Shown: in pieces, positions 13,599 through 16,118 of the stretch
How the letters are laid out: each line of letters begins with the position of its first letter
How positions within the stretch are numbered: position 1 is the stretch's first letter
Assembly: GCA_946566415.1 (NCBI GenBank)
Contig: CAMNWW010000025.1
Coordinates: 1-16,118, forward strand
Length of the DNA stretch: 16,118 nt
Direction of reading: 5' to 3'
DNA from: an uncultured Lachnospiraceae bacterium
GTDB taxonomy: Bacteria > Bacillota > Clostridia > Lachnospirales > Lachnospiraceae
Made by a program: the position numbers and the translations under genes
Notes under the pieces: generated by a model
Told to the model about the DNA's origin: nothing
Databases searched by the model: none
What the model saw: only the letters and a program-made list of their open reading frames with translations

Positions 13599-14540
13599 AT
13601 GAGATATATCAATACATTACATGAGGGTGAGACGATCAGGAATATTTATCTTTGCAAAATGAAGCGGAGCGCCGAAACTAGGAACAGGAAACCGTATGAT
13701 AATCTACTGCTTCAGGATAAGACGGGGACTTTAGACGGAAAGGTGTGGGATCCGAATTCCAGTGGGATCGCAGATTATGAAGAGAAGGATTTTGTAGAGG
13801 TATACGGCGAGGTGATCGCTTATAACGGGAACCTGCAGCTGAACATTAAACAGCTTCGGAAGGCAGAAAAAGGGGAATACGACCCTGGGGACTATATGCC
13901 GACCAGCACAAAGAGCGTGGAAGGAATGTATACGGAACTGATGGAATATGGAAAAATGGTTCAAAATCCGTATTTGCAGCAGGTTATCCAGCATTATTTT
14001 GTAAATGACGAGGCGTTTATCGAGCAGTTTAAAGGGCACTCTGCGGCAAAGAGTATTCATCATGGATTTGCAGGAGGTCTTCTTGAACATACGCTCAGCG
14101 TCGTAAAATTCTGCGCATATATGGCTGGGGCATATCCGATTTTGAACAAGGATCTGCTTTTTGCGGCGGCCATGTGCCATGATATCGGGAAGACTCGGGA
14201 ACTGTCGGATTTTCCGGACAACGATTATACCGACGACGGGCAGCTTTTGGGGCATATTATCATTGGCGTTGAAATGCTGGGTGATGCAATACGTGAAATA
14301 GACGGATTTCCGGCGAAGCTTGCGAGCGAGCTGAAACATTGTATCATTGCGCATCACGGCGAGCTGGAATACGGTTCTCCGAAAAAACCGGCGCTTGCCG
14401 AAGCGCTTGCCCTGTATTTTGCAGATTGTACAGACGCTAAAATGCAGACATTGACGGAAGTTTTTAGAGATAAGCCGGGTACGGACTGGCTTGGTTATAA
14501 CCGTCTGTTCGAGTCGAACCTTCGGCGGACGAGTAAATAG
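13599..14540 (+). CDS. yhaM: YhaM-family 3'-5' exoribonuclease
   Basis: A 313-residue cytoplasmic nuclease with an N-terminal OB-fold (about 10-90) that binds nucleic acid and a C-terminal HD domain (about 150-285). B. subtilis YhaM, 314 residues, has the same layout and trims short 3' tails of RNA and DNA with a divalent metal, Mn2+ being preferred. HD-domain ligands are visible: H164 in LLEHTLSVV, H194-D195 in MCHDIGKTRE, H219 in LLGHIIIG, H252-H253 in AHHGELEYGSP and a late Asp in YFADCTDAK. The start is ATG 13599 with a purine-rich site AGAGGA (13588-13593) 5 nt upstream. It follows the HtrA-like gene by 42 nt with no terminator between, so the two are probably co-transcribed. Confidence 0.9.
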   Translation: MRYINTLHEGETIRNIYLCKMKRSAETRNRKPYDNLLLQDKTGTLDGKVWDPNSSGIADYEEKDFVEVYGEVIAYNGNLQLNIKQLRKAEKGEYDPGDYMPTSTKSVEGMYTELMEYGKMVQNPYLQQVIQHYFVNDEAFIEQFKGHSAAKSIHHGFAGGLLEHTLSVVKFCAYMAGAYPILNKDLLFAAAMCHDIGKTRELSDFPDNDYTDDGQLLGHIIIGVEMLGDAIREIDGFPAKLASELKHCIIAHHGELEYGSPKKPALAEALALYFADCTDAKMQTLTEVFRDKPGTDWLGYNRLFESNLRRTSK

Positions 14541-14560
14541 GCGGAACAGATTCAGGATTT

Positions 14561-14638
14561 CAAGAGGGCAGCTTTCTGGATGGAGGAACTGCTCTCTTGT
14601 GCTATGTTAATGACCCGACGGTGGACTCATTTGTCGGG
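14561..14638 (+). other. Paired hairpins in the yhaM-methyltransferase gap
   Basis: CAAGAGGGCAG (14561-14571) pairs with CTGCTCTCTTG (14589-14599) over 11 bp with one G-T pair, and the loop can add four more pairs. CCCGAC (14614-14619) pairs with GTCGGG (14633-14638). Neither is followed by a T-run, so they are not ordinary terminators. An RNA-processing signal, an attenuator or a 3'-end stabiliser are possible roles. Confidence 0.5.
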
Positions 14639-14687
14639 CAACTCATGTAATTTGAAAAGCGCTAAGAGGCAGATAAGAGGAGATATG

Positions 14688-16085
14688 ATGGCGAAAAAAA
14701 ATGAGATCGTTACAGTGAAAGTTACGGATATGGCTATAAGCGGAGAAGGAATAGGGAAGGTGGACGGGTACACGCTGTTTATCAAGGACACAGTCATCGG
14801 CGATGTGGCCAAGGTAAAAATTACGAAAGTAAAAAAGCAATATGGTTATGCAAGGCTCATGGAACTATTGGAGGCATCATCAGACCGGGCAACTCCGGTC
14901 TGTTCTGTAGCGCGTCAGTGCGGGGGCTGCCAGATTCAGGCACTCTCATACGAAAAACAGTTGGAATTCAAACAAAAAAAGGTGCGTGGAAGCCTGATTC
15001 GTGTGGGAGGGTTTGACCATGAGTTTGTGGATGGGGTTATGGAACCGATCATCGGCATGGAAGCCCCCTTCCATTATCGGAATAAGGCACAGTACCCGGT
15101 GGGTACGGATAAGGAGGGGAATCTCTGCGCCGGATTCTATGCAGGGCGGACCCACCAGATCATACCGAATCTGGACTGTGCTTTAGGACCAGAGGCGAAC
15201 CGCACGATCTTAGAAAAAATACTGGAGTTCATGAAAGAATACCATATACCCGCATATGATGAGGCGGCGGGAAAAGGCCTGGTACGCCATGTCCTGATTC
15301 GCTGCGGATTTGCGTCAGGAGAAATTATGGTGTGCCTTGTCTTGAACGGAAAAAAACTGCCGCACAGCAATGCTCTTGTTGAGGCGCTGCGCAGTATCCC
15401 AGGGATGGAAAGCATCACCTACAGTGTGAATCGGGAAAATACGAATGTAATCATGGGGAATGAAATCTGTCTCCTATGGGGAAAGGAATACATTACCGAT
15501 CAAATCGGTTCTGTGAAATACCAGATTTCTCCTTTATCGTTTTACCAAGTGAATCCGGTGCAGACCGAAGCATTATATCGTCAGGCTTTGGAGTACGCCC
15601 GGCTTACGGGGCAAGAAACGGTATGGGATCTCTACTGCGGGATCGGTACGATTTCTCTCTTTCTGGCGAAAAACGCCGCTAAAGTGTACGGTGTGGAGAT
15701 CGTGCCCCAGGCTATAGAGGATGCAAGGAAAAACGCGCAGATTAATGGGATACGGAACGCGGAATTTTTTGTGGGAAGGGCGGAAGATATCCTGCCGGAG
15801 TACTATGACAGATATGAAAGGGAGCATCCCGGCGAACGCGTACACGCAGATGTGATTGTGGTGGATCCGCCGAGAAAGGGCTGCGCGCAAAGTGTTTTGG
15901 ATACGATGGTGAAGATGCAGCCGGAGCGGATCGTGTATGTGAGCTGCGATCCCGCGACGCTGGCGCGGGATCTGAAGTATCTGTGTGGGAGAGGGTACGA
16001 GGTGGAGAAAGTGAGAGCGGTAGATATGTTCCCGGAGACAATCCATGTGGAGACTATTGTGTCGATACAAAAGAAAAACTCGTAG
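14688..16085 (+). CDS. rlmD: 23S rRNA (uracil-C5) methyltransferase, RlmD/TrmA group
   Basis: A SAM-dependent enzyme that makes 5-methyluridine in RNA. Group members act on 23S rRNA U1939 and/or U747, and the exact target cannot be fixed from sequence. The 465-residue product has an N-terminal TRAM domain (about 5-62), four cysteines for a [4Fe-4S] cluster (C72, C78, C81 in CSVARQCGGCQ, and C164), and a Rossmann methyltransferase domain. That domain has QVNPVQTE (from 287), the SAM motif DLYCGIGT (314-321), DPPRKG (393-398), the catalytic nucleophile C420 in VSCDPATLARDL and the general base E455 in HVETIV. The start is ATG 14688, 5 nt after AGGAG (14678-14682). The preceding ATG at 14685 would leave 2 nt. 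The frame is open back to 14580, but that part overlaps the hairpins and has no ribosome binding site. The remaining 33 nt of the window show no gene. Confidence 0.92.
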   Translation: MAKKNEIVTVKVTDMAISGEGIGKVDGYTLFIKDTVIGDVAKVKITKVKKQYGYARLMELLEASSDRATPVCSVARQCGGCQIQALSYEKQLEFKQKKVRGSLIRVGGFDHEFVDGVMEPIIGMEAPFHYRNKAQYPVGTDKEGNLCAGFYAGRTHQIIPNLDCALGPEANRTILEKILEFMKEYHIPAYDEAAGKGLVRHVLIRCGFASGEIMVCLVLNGKKLPHSNALVEALRSIPGMESITYSVNRENTNVIMGNEICLLWGKEYITDQIGSVKYQISPLSFYQVNPVQTEALYRQALEYARLTGQETVWDLYCGIGTISLFLAKNAAKVYGVEIVPQAIEDARKNAQINGIRNAEFFVGRAEDILPEYYDRYEREHPGERVHADVIVVDPPRKGCAQSVLDTMVKMQPERIVYVSCDPATLARDLKYLCGRGYEVEKVRAVDMFPETIHVETIVSIQKKNS

Positions 16086-16118
16086 AAGTCCTTTATTTTA
16101 GGCACTTTGCGAAGCATT

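Noticed and set aside
14580..14687. 36-residue extension of the methyltransferase
   Set aside because: Overlaps strong hairpins, has no ribosome binding site, and is not needed for the TRAM domain, which begins after ATG 14688.
1..16118. CRISPR array, insertion sequence, prophage or defence island
   Set aside because: No regularly spaced repeats, transposase, integrase or terminal inverted repeats were seen. Gene content is conserved housekeeping.

Overview
The window looks like a chromosomal segment from a Gram-positive anaerobe of the class Clostridia, most likely Lachnospiraceae. This is an inference from three things: the gene order adk-map-KOW protein-infA-rpmJ-rpsM-rpsK-rpsD-rpoA-rplQ, the long L17 with a charged insertion, and the strong AGGAGG-type ribosome binding sites. 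No species can be named from the sequence alone.

Positions 1-5830 are the distal part of the large ribosomal-protein cluster, all on the plus strand: adk, map, a small lysine-rich KOW protein, infA, rpmJ, rpsM, rpsK, rpsD, rpoA and rplQ, closed by a strong intrinsic terminator. The cluster is not one featureless operon. A near-consensus promoter lies just after infA and a second candidate just after rpmJ. The second would start a transcript with an unusually long (about 290 nt), strongly self-complementary leader in front of rpsM. The rpoA-rplQ gap also folds into hairpins.

Positions 5895-7545 carry a sugar-type substrate-binding lipoprotein gene broken by one in-frame TAA, then rpiB with its own promoter and a compact two-hairpin leader. 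That leader is clearly related to the one preceding adk at the start of the window. It is the most interesting regulatory signal I see: the same small RNA-like element in front of two unrelated genes of nucleotide/pentose-phosphate metabolism, with a compensatory base-pair change.

Positions 7571-12110 hold a minus-strand operon: mutS2, then an OmpR-type response regulator and its histidine kinase (overlapping by 4 nt). It meets rpiB at a terminator that appears to work in both directions.

Positions 12110-16118 are plus strand again: a promoter, a membrane-anchored HtrA-like protein with a PDZ domain whose protease catalytic triad is entirely lost, a YhaM-type 3'-5' exoribonuclease, and a TRAM-domain 23S rRNA uracil methyltransferase of the RlmD/TrmA group. 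I found no mobile element, CRISPR array, tRNA or rRNA gene, and no obvious foreign island. This is mostly conserved housekeeping DNA, and its novelty, if any, lies in the RNA leaders and the two degenerate proteins.
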